Assembly (NCBI GenBank): GCA_945889625.1
Contig: CAMDCE010000003.1
Coordinates: 1-64,000 of the forward strand
Direction of reading: 5' to 3'
Origin: Asaia bogorensis
GTDB taxonomy: Bacteria > Pseudomonadota > Alphaproteobacteria > Reyranellales > Reyranellaceae
DNA length: 64,000 nucleotides
Each line of letters begins with the position of its first letter. Position 1 is the stretch's first letter. The notes under the pieces were generated by a model. The model had not been told where the DNA came from. It saw nothing but the letters and a program-made list of their open reading frames with translations, and did no database searches. This document shows, in pieces, positions 32,935-41,294 of the stretch. A program made the translations under genes and the position numbers.

Positions 32935-34847
32935 CAGGTCTTACTTCGGTTGGCGTTTCACCGGCGTCGAGCGGTCGCACTTCACGCTTCCTATACAGAC
33001 GGGTGCCCGTTTGGACCATCCTCGTATTCGCCGGCGTGATCGCCGGAGCCTACGCGCCCAACGTCCTGCAGGTGTTCAGCCTCCTGGATGACTACGACGT
33101 GCTGAGCCTGAAAAGCATGCATTTCTTTTTCCATCTCGAAACTGAGCACCTGTTCTCGGTCGCTCGCCCGCTCGCCGCCATGTTCACCAACCTGCCCGTA
33201 CTGGCGGTTCAGTCCGCCGCCGACTTTCGATGGATCCGGATTCTTGCGATCCTGACCGTCTGCCTGGCCGGTGCGCAAATGATCGCAAACTGCATCATTC
33301 GTCTGAACACCAGCAAGCTCGACGCGGTTGCGGTGGCTCTCGCCACCTTTCTCGTCCCTTCCTTCATCTATGCGGTATTGAGTGCGACGGCGTGGATGCC
33401 ACACCTCGTGACGACAGTCATCGCTGTCGGCGCCTACACGTTGCTGGGGCGATCGAACGCCCGCGCCATGCCATTTCTTGTCCTCGCGCGACGGCGCGAC
33501 TACCGTGCATTCTGGCATCAGGTCTTCGTCTATTCATGTTCGCGCCCGGTTTGGACCGCTTGTCTCGTCTACCAGCTCGCATTCTACGACTACCCGCCTT
33601 ACGCGACGATCATGGTGGTGTTTCCGGCCATCGGCATTTTGTTTTCGCGGGCGCCGCTACCACATCGGATGCTTATTGCCCTGAGGGACCTATGCTTCAT
33701 TGGCGCCAATTTCCTTCTCTATTTCTTGTCCACCGCGCTGATCTACCTGCCGTTCGTGCGGCTCTTCACATTGAAGGGTACCGGCGACCTCAGTGTGTAC
33801 GAGAACGAGTTCGTCGCGGCGGGGTATGCCAACCATCAATTCAAGTACAACATGGATCTCAACGCGATCCTGACCAGACTCGAAAAGATGATGACTTTGT
33901 CGGGTGACCTCTGGTTCCTGCCGCAGATGAACATGCATGTCGTCGTCGGCGGGGTGTTCCTGTTTGCGCTTTTGCTGGCCAATGGCATGGGGCTTTTCGT
34001 GCGTCCGCGTGCCCCACCTTGCGCCGTGGAAGACAGTGTGGGGCTCGCACGACTGAGGCTCGTTTCGTGGCCTCCCCAAGGTGTGGTCGTGGTTTTCGTG
34101 CTGACCTGCTGCGTCGTGATGGCTGCCATGCCGGTGTTGGCCTCGGCCGGCGGCTTCATCATGTACCGGACGAGTGTCAGCGCGATCGCTGTGGCGGCAA
34201 TCGCTTTCGTTTTTGCGACCCGCGGTATTGCTTCGGCGATCTGGCAGATGGTCGGAAATCCGCTTTCTGCCGCAGCGACCGTCGGAACCGCCGCGACGGT
34301 GCTGACGGTCGGTGCCGCGTTCGCAGCCAATTTCGATGCGAACTTCTCGACAATGAAGTTGGGTCGCAACGAATTTGCGTATTTTACCGAAATTGCTCGG
34401 CAAGCCGTCGACAACAAGTCGAAGACCGTCGTCCTCTTGGATCCGCGCTCCGGCAGACCGGACCTGTGGCGCTACTACGATGAGCAGGGGCGACCGGTTC
34501 CGCCTTCCGAACTCGGTTGTTTTGCCTCCTTTTGTACGCAAACCGGTTCGATCGTGCGGGTCGCTGGTGCGCAGTTTGGCGTTCCTCTCGATGCATTCCA
34601 GATATTGGTGCCAAGTGGTGAGTCACCCGTGCCGGGGCTGACCTGCGAGATGCTCACTGCGCCGTCGCCGTTCTACCCGCCGAACGCCTCGGAGCGTTCA
34701 ATCAATATTGTCAATTACTACCGGACTCTGATGCCTCTCACCTGCGCGACCGTCAGTATGGTTTGGCACGACCTCGGCATCGATATGAGGCGGCAGATCA
34801 AGGGGCTAAAGATATCGCATGCATCACCGATCGATCCGGCGCCGTGA
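32931..34847 (+). CDS. large polytopic membrane protein, GT-C-like (paralogue 1)
   Basis: 638 residues, about 10-12 transmembrane segments, with an acidic pair after the first one (LLDDYDVLSLK), as in many GT-C glycosyltransferases using polyprenyl-phosphate sugars. A conserved QLAFYDYPPYATIMVVF motif and a C-terminal ~150-residue extracytoplasmic domain with paired cysteines (LGCFASFCTQ; MPLTCATV) follow. Paralogous throughout to the protein at 41291-43150. Start ATGA-overlaps the upstream small membrane protein. The donor is probably made by the GT2 at 31446, which is inference from position. Could be an oligosaccharide glucosyltransferase (Gtr type) or a polymerase/ligase. Confidence 0.72.
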   Translation: MTGLTSVGVSPASSGRTSRFLYRRVPVWTILVFAGVIAGAYAPNVLQVFSLLDDYDVLSLKSMHFFFHLETEHLFSVARPLAAMFTNLPVLAVQSAADFRWIRILAILTVCLAGAQMIANCIIRLNTSKLDAVAVALATFLVPSFIYAVLSATAWMPHLVTTVIAVGAYTLLGRSNARAMPFLVLARRRDYRAFWHQVFVYSCSRPVWTACLVYQLAFYDYPPYATIMVVFPAIGILFSRAPLPHRMLIALRDLCFIGANFLLYFLSTALIYLPFVRLFTLKGTGDLSVYENEFVAAGYANHQFKYNMDLNAILTRLEKMMTLSGDLWFLPQMNMHVVVGGVFLFALLLANGMGLFVRPRAPPCAVEDSVGLARLRLVSWPPQGVVVVFVLTCCVVMAAMPVLASAGGFIMYRTSVSAIAVAAIAFVFATRGIASAIWQMVGNPLSAAATVGTAATVLTVGAAFAANFDANFSTMKLGRNEFAYFTEIARQAVDNKSKTVVLLDPRSGRPDLWRYYDEQGRPVPPSELGCFASFCTQTGSIVRVAGAQFGVPLDAFQILVPSGESPVPGLTCEMLTAPSPFYPPNASERSINIVNYYRTLMPLTCATVSMVWHDLGIDMRRQIKGLKISHASPIDPAP

Positions 34848-34908
34848 TCGATGTCGTCGGCGCCGAATGTGTAGTCGGATTTTAACGGCTAAAGAGGAAC
34901 GGAAATCG

Positions 34909-35235
34909 ATGAGTATCACGATGGCGGGGCCACATTCCCATTTCGACTACCCTGTGGTCGTCACCGAGTGCGATGGTGGCTACGACCTGTGCATCCGGGA
35001 ACTGCTGCTCTTCGTGCGTGCCGGCGATCTGCGACAGGCATACGAAGAGCTGATAAAGCGCAAGCAGGAAGTCATCGATGCTGCGCAATCGATCGGTGCG
35101 CTCGACGAATTGCCCCCGACCGAGTGGCCGGCTGTGCTTGAGGTGGCGGACGTTCGCGCTCCTGGAAGTGCGATCGCGTCCCGGCTTCGCAAGATCTGGA
35201 ACAGACTCTTCCGGAGGCTGGCCGGCGGCGGGTAG
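34909..35235 (+). CDS. small soluble protein carrying the repeated DG...AY module
   Basis: 108 residues from ATG 34909 (ribosome site AGAGGA). The core FDYPVVVTECDGGYDLCIRE, then ELLLFVR, LRQAYEELIKRKQEVIDAA and ALDELPP closely matches the 76-residue protein at 45323-45553. It also resembles the N-terminal ~50 residues of the two small membrane proteins at 32350 and 40707. The C-terminus is basic with a possible amphipathic helix (LRKIWNRLFRRLA). No catalytic motif is visible. It lies 61 bp after the GT-C-like gene. The frame upstream of 34909 is arginine-rich and not conserved. Confidence 0.6.
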   Translation: MSITMAGPHSHFDYPVVVTECDGGYDLCIRELLLFVRAGDLRQAYEELIKRKQEVIDAAQSIGALDELPPTEWPAVLEVADVRAPGSAIASRLRKIWNRLFRRLAGGG

Positions 35236-35283
35236 GAACCGATTTCTCGGCGGAGGCAACTCGTCCAGCAAGTCGGGTGCGTG

Positions 35284-36381
35284 TCAGTAGTTCGGCCCGC
35301 GATCGAAATCGAATAAAAGCCGGTTGATGAACCGATTTCGCGCTGAATCGGAAAGAAACGTCGGGATCAGTCGTTTCGCGATCGGGCCGTGTTCGAGATC
35401 GGACGAATTACATGTCGGCCCAAGCCCGAACCGCGCCGAGACAACCAACCTCGGCGACCTGAGCGGCAAGAGCCCGCGGTGTAACGCCACAGTATTGACC
35501 AGATACATTGTGCCTGCTGGGCCGACTGCATTGAACACTGCGTCGTTGAACAGCCGCTCGCAGTCCTGGGAGAATTCCTCACCCATCGACGACACGAAAC
35601 TCGCCGCCGGATCGAAACCACGCAGATCGCGCCCAGCCGCCTTCGCCTTGTTCACCAGTGTGGTCATGCCCGCGAGGGTATGCGACCCAGGCAGGACTTG
35701 ATGAGGGCCCGTTGCCTCGTCGACGTCCGAAAGATAGAGGAACAGCGTCAGGAAACGCCAATCGTCGATGTCGCGGTGAAAATACTGCGAATAGATCAGC
35801 TCGGGCCGATTAGCTGGAAACGACCACCAGGCGCTCAGATAGTACAGAGTCGGAACGCAGCCAAGGTATGTTTCGAGGAAGTCGATCAATCGGGGATCGT
35901 TGAAGAGATCAACAATATGCGGAGCGCGCATGACCTGATCTGAGCGATATGCCGCCATGGGATATTCGCTGCGCGCATCTTCCAAGCGTTTGGCCCGGCC
36001 GTCGAATGAATATACGTTTGGTCCCTTGCAGACGGGCTCCGCTTCGAGATGCTTGCGGATATCTGAAACCACCCCTCTGGGCAACGTCGTGGGCAGCCGT
36101 ACGAAGCCATCGCCACGGAGTTGATCGAGCAGACCGAACCAACTGCCATCGGGCATTGCCTTTGCAAGATGCGGCTGCCGCTTGCGTCGATCGGCGACGA
36201 TGAGCTCGCCAAATCTGTCCCACGCATCGAGAGGCAATCCATTTCGAAGCGCATTCAATGCAAGCGCCGAGAGCTGATGATCGTGCATTTGGTGCCCACA
36301 GTTTCCGTAGTAAGACAAGCGTAGCAGACTGCTGCGTCCATCTCCAATCAGGGCCAGAAAGCGCCGGGCATCGATGCCCAT
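35284..36381 (-). CDS. PhyH-type Fe(II)/2-oxoglutarate dioxygenase
   Basis: 365 residues. The jelly-roll dioxygenase core carries the iron ligands in FHRDIDDWRFLTLFLYL (HxD) and the distal His in TVALHRGLLP, with the 2-oxoglutarate-binding Arg in RLVVSARFG. VLPGSHTLAG precedes the distal His, as in phytanoyl-CoA hydroxylase relatives. The N-terminal ~100 residues are unrecognised. In a glycan cluster it may hydroxylate or oxidatively modify a sugar or lipid carrier. It is convergent with the small protein before it. A second family member is at 43166-44197. Confidence 0.83.
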   Translation of the reverse strand: MGIDARRFLALIGDGRSSLLRLSYYGNCGHQMHDHQLSALALNALRNGLPLDAWDRFGELIVADRRKRQPHLAKAMPDGSWFGLLDQLRGDGFVRLPTTLPRGVVSDIRKHLEAEPVCKGPNVYSFDGRAKRLEDARSEYPMAAYRSDQVMRAPHIVDLFNDPRLIDFLETYLGCVPTLYYLSAWWSFPANRPELIYSQYFHRDIDDWRFLTLFLYLSDVDEATGPHQVLPGSHTLAGMTTLVNKAKAAGRDLRGFDPAASFVSSMGEEFSQDCERLFNDAVFNAVGPAGTMYLVNTVALHRGLLPLRSPRLVVSARFGLGPTCNSSDLEHGPIAKRLIPTFLSDSARNRFINRLLFDFDRGPNY

Positions 36382-36611
36382 CTTCTGGCTTAAGAGTCAT
36401 TGCTATTGTGTCGTGGTAAGGCCGACAAGGGTTGGCTCGCCGCGACACCGGTATTGTCGTCGTGCTCTGGGTGATTGCTGACAGGCCAATCTGGCGCGGC
36501 ACTACATCGCGACACGTTGGGTGCGGACAAAGGGCGCTACGAGAGTTTCCGATAGATAAGTCGTACGGTCGACCGGCCTGTGCAGTCGCGTGCCGGTGCC
36601 TTCGAGCGGCG

Positions 36612-38246
36612 ATGGACGCCAAATATGGTCATTGTCTAGCGAATCCAGAGCCGGTATCTTGGGAGATGGCAGACAAGGTGAGGCAAGTGACACAAAGTTC
36701 GAGCAATGGCGACGAGGCTGTTGTTTGCCTGTTGAAGTCTCCTGCCCTTCTCAAGGCGTTCGCTTTGAGCACCTTGACCGCGCCTCCCATCGGTATTGCG
36801 TATCTGGCAGGAACGCTGCGAAGCGCAGGCATTGCCTATCAAGTCGTTGACGCGGTTGGGGAGGCCCTCGACCAGCTTCTCCCTCTCGAATTTTGCGATG
36901 GCTATGCCATCGGATTGACGATGGACGAGATCGTCGAACGCATCGACCCGCACACCGACGTCATCGGGCTGTCGTGCATGTTTTCGTCGTCCTGGCCCTA
37001 TGACCGTCGCCTCATCGCCAAGATCCGCCAGCGATTTCCCAATGCGCGGATCGTGCTTGGCGGAGAGCACGCGACGGCCTGCGCGGACTACATCCTGGAA
37101 ACCTCCCCCGAGGTCGATATTTGCGTCCTAGGGGAAGGCGAGGAGATTCTGCTGGAGTTGATCGGCGCCTTGCGGGGGGGGGCCGAACTGTCAGAGGTTC
37201 GAGGGCTGGCCTTTCGTGAGAATGGTGCGATACGGCATACCGAGCGCCGCAAGCGCATACGCGACATCGATGCGATTCCCGTACCCGACTGGAGTCAGGT
37301 GCCGATCGACAACTACATGACCAGGGGGCTGGGGCACGGCATCGCCAATCTTCGCAGCATGCCGCTGATGGCGACGCGAGGATGTCCCTATCAATGCACG
37401 TTCTGTTCCAGCCCGATGATGTGGACGACCCGCTGGATCGCGCGGACGCCGGCCGCAGTGGTCGATGAGATGGAATCGTATATCGAGAGATATGGCGCGG
37501 AAAATTTCGATCTCTACGATCTCACCGCCATTATTAAGAAAGACTGGATTGTGGCTTTTGCCCAGGAAATCCTGCGCCGTGGGCTGAAGATCGAATATCA
37601 ACTGCCGAGCGGGACGCGTAGCGAAGCAATCGACGAGGAAGTGTCCGAACTCCTGTATCGTTCCGGCTGTCGCCAGATGAACTATGCCCCGGAGAGCGGC
37701 TCTCCCGGGACGCTCGCCCGTATCAAGAAGAAGGTCAAGCTGCCGCGGCTGGAAGAGTCGCTGCGCGGGGCGTGCCGGCACAAACTCAAGGTGATGGTCA
37801 ATATCATCTTCTTTCCCGACGATACGCTGCAAGATGTGGTCGCGACGTTCAAATTCATGCTGCGCTGTTCGTGGCTAGGCTTGCATGACATCGCTTTCGT
37901 GCCCTACGTGCCCTACCCAGGCGCGGAGCTCTACAATCAGATGGTGAAGGACGGACGTCTCCCGCCGCTCGGCGAGGAGTACTTCATGGGCCTGCTGACC
38001 CATTCCGATATTTCGTCGGCGAAGTCCTACAATCCCCGGTTTTCCGCCCGCCAGGTGCAGTGGATACGCCTGGCATTTTTGGCGCTGTTTTATTCTTCCA
38101 GTTATCTTTTCCGGCCACATCGCATCTATCTGAACATCAGGAACGTCGTCCGCAATACGCCGACGACGCGCGGCGAACGTACTTTCCGCTTGCTGGTCTT
38201 GCGCCTGCTGAAGATATTCGGCGACCGTAGGGCGCGCCACGCCTGA
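36612..38246 (+). CDS. cobalamin-dependent radical SAM enzyme (BchE/hopanoid-type) 1
   Basis: 544 residues from ATG 36612; ATG 36666 is an alternative, and the frame further upstream is not conserved. An N-terminal B12-binding-like domain (DVIGLSCMFSSSWPYDRRLI, VLGGEHATACADYIL, CVLGEGEEILLELI) precedes a radical SAM core with the 4Fe-4S motif RGCPYQCTFC (Cys about 257, 261, 264). ESGSPGTLARIKKKVKL and FFPDDTLQDV follow. Such enzymes perform C-methylations, ring contractions and other radical chemistry, often on lipids or sugars. The B12 motif DxHxxG is not evident. It is followed by a TTG-initiated membrane protein gene. Substrate unknown. Confidence 0.85.
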   Translation: MDAKYGHCLANPEPVSWEMADKVRQVTQSSSNGDEAVVCLLKSPALLKAFALSTLTAPPIGIAYLAGTLRSAGIAYQVVDAVGEALDQLLPLEFCDGYAIGLTMDEIVERIDPHTDVIGLSCMFSSSWPYDRRLIAKIRQRFPNARIVLGGEHATACADYILETSPEVDICVLGEGEEILLELIGALRGGAELSEVRGLAFRENGAIRHTERRKRIRDIDAIPVPDWSQVPIDNYMTRGLGHGIANLRSMPLMATRGCPYQCTFCSSPMMWTTRWIARTPAAVVDEMESYIERYGAENFDLYDLTAIIKKDWIVAFAQEILRRGLKIEYQLPSGTRSEAIDEEVSELLYRSGCRQMNYAPESGSPGTLARIKKKVKLPRLEESLRGACRHKLKVMVNIIFFPDDTLQDVVATFKFMLRCSWLGLHDIAFVPYVPYPGAELYNQMVKDGRLPPLGEEYFMGLLTHSDISSAKSYNPRFSARQVQWIRLAFLALFYSSSYLFRPHRIYLNIRNVVRNTPTTRGERTFRLLVLRLLKIFGDRRARHA

Positions 38247-38267
38247 AGGAGCGCGGACGCTAATTCC

Positions 38268-40604
38268 TTGATTTACGAACAACCAATAGCGACCGAACTG
38301 CCGCGGAATAGAGCTCAAAAAGCATTGCCCACGGTGCCAAGAAAAGGCGAACGCGTAGCGGCCTTGGCGGCTCTTGGTGGCATTTTCTTCGTTGCCAGCC
38401 TTGTTCTCGTTACGCTGTTCGGGCAATTCCGACCTACTATCTATCTCGCGTTCCTTTCTGTGTCCGGCATCGCTCCCGCACTGTCGGCTGCTCTGATTCT
38501 TGCTGCTGAACGCAACAATGCCAGACACGCTGCAGTCCTTGATGCAGTTCTGATCGTAGTCAAGGCATTCCTGCTCTGCTTGCTGATGGCGTTGATTGCG
38601 TACTTGCTGATCAAAGTGCGCGAGTGGCCGCAGAACGCGTCCCCCAGGGTGCCTGTCGTTGCATTCGCGGCGAGTGCGGGTGCGGCCGTAGTCTTGTTTG
38701 CGTGCTCGTCGCGTCTGCGGTCCGAATTTTCCGCTCTTCTCGACGCTGGCATAGTTATTGCGCTTGCGGTCGTCGTCTTCGTCCTTAGTCCTTTCGGGCC
38801 CGCCGATCCGGTGCCTGTAGGCCTGCTTCGCTATGCGCTTGAGGCGCCGCAGTTCGGCTTATGGCTACTGTTCGGTATTGCGTGGACGGTGGCGGGTGTC
38901 TGGTTGCGACGACGCGAAGGTTGGGCGTTTCCTCGCAGGCGAAGTCTCCTGGGGTCAGTGGCGGTTCTTGGCGTCGGGCTGGTGATCCTCGGGCTTTATG
39001 ACGATGGCCACTTCGTCGACCAAGGGCATCAGATGCCCCTGGTCGGTCCGGCTCTCCATGCGCTGCGTGGCGGCATACCGATGGTTGATGTCTACAGCCA
39101 ATACGGCTTGTTGCCGTGGCTCACCCATCTTGTGGCGTTCGAGGTGTTCCCGCCGACCTTCGGGACGGCTGCGGTCTTGATCCGACTCATCAATCTCGGC
39201 TTCTTCGGCGTCATTCTGTCGATCCTGTTCTTCGTGTCGCGGCGTCGCCTGAGCGCCCTTTGGTTCTTCGTTCCGGCTCTCCTCGTCGCCATCACGTCGC
39301 ACAATCCTGGCTCCACAGGGATGTGGAACATGAATGCCCTGCCGATGACTCTCGGTGGGAGATGGCTGTTGCCGGCCAGTATCGTCCTTGTATTGGTCGC
39401 GGCGCAGGGGCGGAGCTGGGCGCGGTGGGCGGCGCACGCACTCATCGCACTTGCGTCGTTGTGGAGTCTTGAGACCTTTGTGTTCACCTTGGCGCCCTGG
39501 GGCTACTGCTTGTTGCTCGACTCCGTCCGATCACGCTCCGCGCAGCTCTTCTTCCGGCAGGTTGCTCTCGCATGCGCTGCCGTCGCCGTTGCCCAGGCCG
39601 CCTTCGCCGCCATCGTCTATTTCTCGACTGGTGCAGTCGTCGATTATCGACCGTATTTCGATCTGTTCTTTCGATTCCGACCCGCCGAAGAATCGCACTG
39701 GTCGGTGCTGTTCGACCCTTACTACGCTCTGTGGTTTCCGATCGGTGCCGCATATTTTCTTGTCATGGCAACGGCAACCTACCGCGCGTTTCGCGGCGAC
39801 CCACCCGACACGATCGTCGAGCGCCTGCTGCCTGTTGCGGTCTTGGGACTGGGCCCCCTGGCTTATTTCTTTGGGCGTCCCCAGGAAGGGACGCTGAATG
39901 TCGCCTGCCTGTCGTTCGCGGTGGTTGCGATCGGCGTCGCCGAGGTCATGTTCATCAATGCGCGGCGCTTCGGTCCTGTCGGCCCCGCGCTGTCCACGGT
40001 CATGGCGCTGGCCTTCGCCTTTATCGTTGCCGACGGATTCGAGCATTTCATGCGGCCGCCCGATCCCAGTCGCGGCAATGCCAGCGTCTTGCGTCGATGC
40101 TTCAGCGACGAAGGCTGCAGGCTTGCCGATGTTCCCCGCAATATCGATTTGGCGCTCCATACCCAACCGCTCGATCCGCGTACCAAGGTCGGCTACTACG
40201 TCAACGACGCTTCCCGTGCGCGCATCGCGGAGGTGATATCGATGCTTCGCCGCTGGGCGCCCGAGGCGCGATACGTCGGAATGCTGACGGAATATTTTCC
40301 GGTTTCCTTCGCAGATCCCAATGCAACCATCGGCTTGACCGCATTCATGGCTACCGGACAGTGGTTTGCCTGGAAGATGTCGGCTCCGATCATGGATGGA
40401 CTGTCGCCCGTGATCACCGACAGGATATTGAAACACGTTGCCACGACGCCGTCGGGAATGCTGATCATCCTATCCAAACGAGAGGACGAGCGTAGTCCTC
40501 TGACAAACGCGATCCTGCCTGTCCTCCGTGCTACGTGCCGCCTGAGACTGGTCGAACAAGGCAGATACAACTCGGCTTTCCTAACTGAGGATTGCCGCAA
40601 GTGA
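38268..40604 (+). CDS. large polytopic membrane protein, putative glycosyltransferase
   Basis: 778 residues starting at TTG 38268 (the ribosome site AAGGAG is rather far upstream; a GTG near 38333 is possible). About 14-16 transmembrane helices, with an extracytoplasmic loop LGLYDDGHFVDQGHQMPLVG, then GGIPMVDVYSQYGLLPW: the DDG and Y-x-x-x-YG-x-x pattern is typical of lipid-linked-sugar GT-C enzymes (ArnT/PMT-like and related). The C-terminus is a soluble domain with paired Cys (RRCFSDEGC). Unlike the proteins at 32931 and 41291 in sequence. Likely adds or transfers a glycan on the periplasmic side; acceptor unknown. Confidence 0.68.
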   Translation: MIYEQPIATELPRNRAQKALPTVPRKGERVAALAALGGIFFVASLVLVTLFGQFRPTIYLAFLSVSGIAPALSAALILAAERNNARHAAVLDAVLIVVKAFLLCLLMALIAYLLIKVREWPQNASPRVPVVAFAASAGAAVVLFACSSRLRSEFSALLDAGIVIALAVVVFVLSPFGPADPVPVGLLRYALEAPQFGLWLLFGIAWTVAGVWLRRREGWAFPRRRSLLGSVAVLGVGLVILGLYDDGHFVDQGHQMPLVGPALHALRGGIPMVDVYSQYGLLPWLTHLVAFEVFPPTFGTAAVLIRLINLGFFGVILSILFFVSRRRLSALWFFVPALLVAITSHNPGSTGMWNMNALPMTLGGRWLLPASIVLVLVAAQGRSWARWAAHALIALASLWSLETFVFTLAPWGYCLLLDSVRSRSAQLFFRQVALACAAVAVAQAAFAAIVYFSTGAVVDYRPYFDLFFRFRPAEESHWSVLFDPYYALWFPIGAAYFLVMATATYRAFRGDPPDTIVERLLPVAVLGLGPLAYFFGRPQEGTLNVACLSFAVVAIGVAEVMFINARRFGPVGPALSTVMALAFAFIVADGFEHFMRPPDPSRGNASVLRRCFSDEGCRLADVPRNIDLALHTQPLDPRTKVGYYVNDASRARIAEVISMLRRWAPEARYVGMLTEYFPVSFADPNATIGLTAFMATGQWFAWKMSAPIMDGLSPVITDRILKHVATTPSGMLIILSKREDERSPLTNAILPVLRATCRLRLVEQGRYNSAFLTEDCRK

Positions 40605-40706
40605 GCCCAGATCCTTCGCGATGCCCGATGATCCGGCGTGCAATTTTCTGCCGGCGGCTATAGGATGCGCGAAAGAATACTTCACGCCAATGAACCGAGG
40701 GACTTG

Positions 40707-41294
40707 ATGTCGGATAGTGCTGATCGATCGCCGCCAATCGCTGTATTGCTGGAGAAGGACGGACGGTTCTTCTTCTATCAACCCGACACTGGGTTGATTG
40801 CATCAGACACGAATATTGAAGCGGCCTATGCGAAATTCGAAGGCACGCGTCGCGGGTTCCTCCAAGAAGTGGAGCGTGCCGGCCTGACTAGGCGCGAGGC
40901 CGTTGTCCCATGGCAGGCGGCACCGGCTGCCATGCCACGCGACTTCGTCGGCGAGTTGAAACTGTTCCTGGCCAAGACCTGCATCGTCCTTGTGGTCGTG
41001 GGCGCCGTGGGAGCATTTGCGGGAGTGATGGTGGGTCGCTCGATCGGCGGCCTCACTGCGGCAATCGATCAGGCCGTGACGCCGCTCAAGTCCATTGCCC
41101 TGTCGGACGTGGCCCGCAAGGCCGCCGACATTGCGAGGGATGTCCAGTCGCTGACCAAGGAGCAGAAGGACTCGCTGCGGCAGAGTATTGGGACGATTTC
41201 CCGAGAGATCGAGCCGGTTGTCGACACGTGGCGAAATCCGCCTCCCGCAACCAACCCCGAAACAGCGCCGGCGACGAAACCTCCTGGTCGATGA
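40707..41294 (+). CDS. small membrane protein, module-plus-TM type (paralogue 2)
   Basis: 195 residues from ATG 40707; a frame back to 40638 is not conserved. The module reads IAVLLEKDGRFFFYQPDTGL, then AAYAKFEGTRRGFLQEVERA, followed by a membrane segment (LFLAKTCIVLVVVGAVGAFA) and amphipathic helices (DVARKAADIARDVQSL, KDSLRQSIGTISREIEPVV). It matches the protein at 32350 over its whole length. It overlaps the following GT-C-like gene by ATGA. Function unknown; possibly a membrane partner of that enzyme. Confidence 0.75.
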   Translation: MSDSADRSPPIAVLLEKDGRFFFYQPDTGLIASDTNIEAAYAKFEGTRRGFLQEVERAGLTRREAVVPWQAAPAAMPRDFVGELKLFLAKTCIVLVVVGAVGAFAGVMVGRSIGGLTAAIDQAVTPLKSIALSDVARKAADIARDVQSLTKEQKDSLRQSIGTISREIEPVVDTWRNPPPATNPETAPATKPPGR

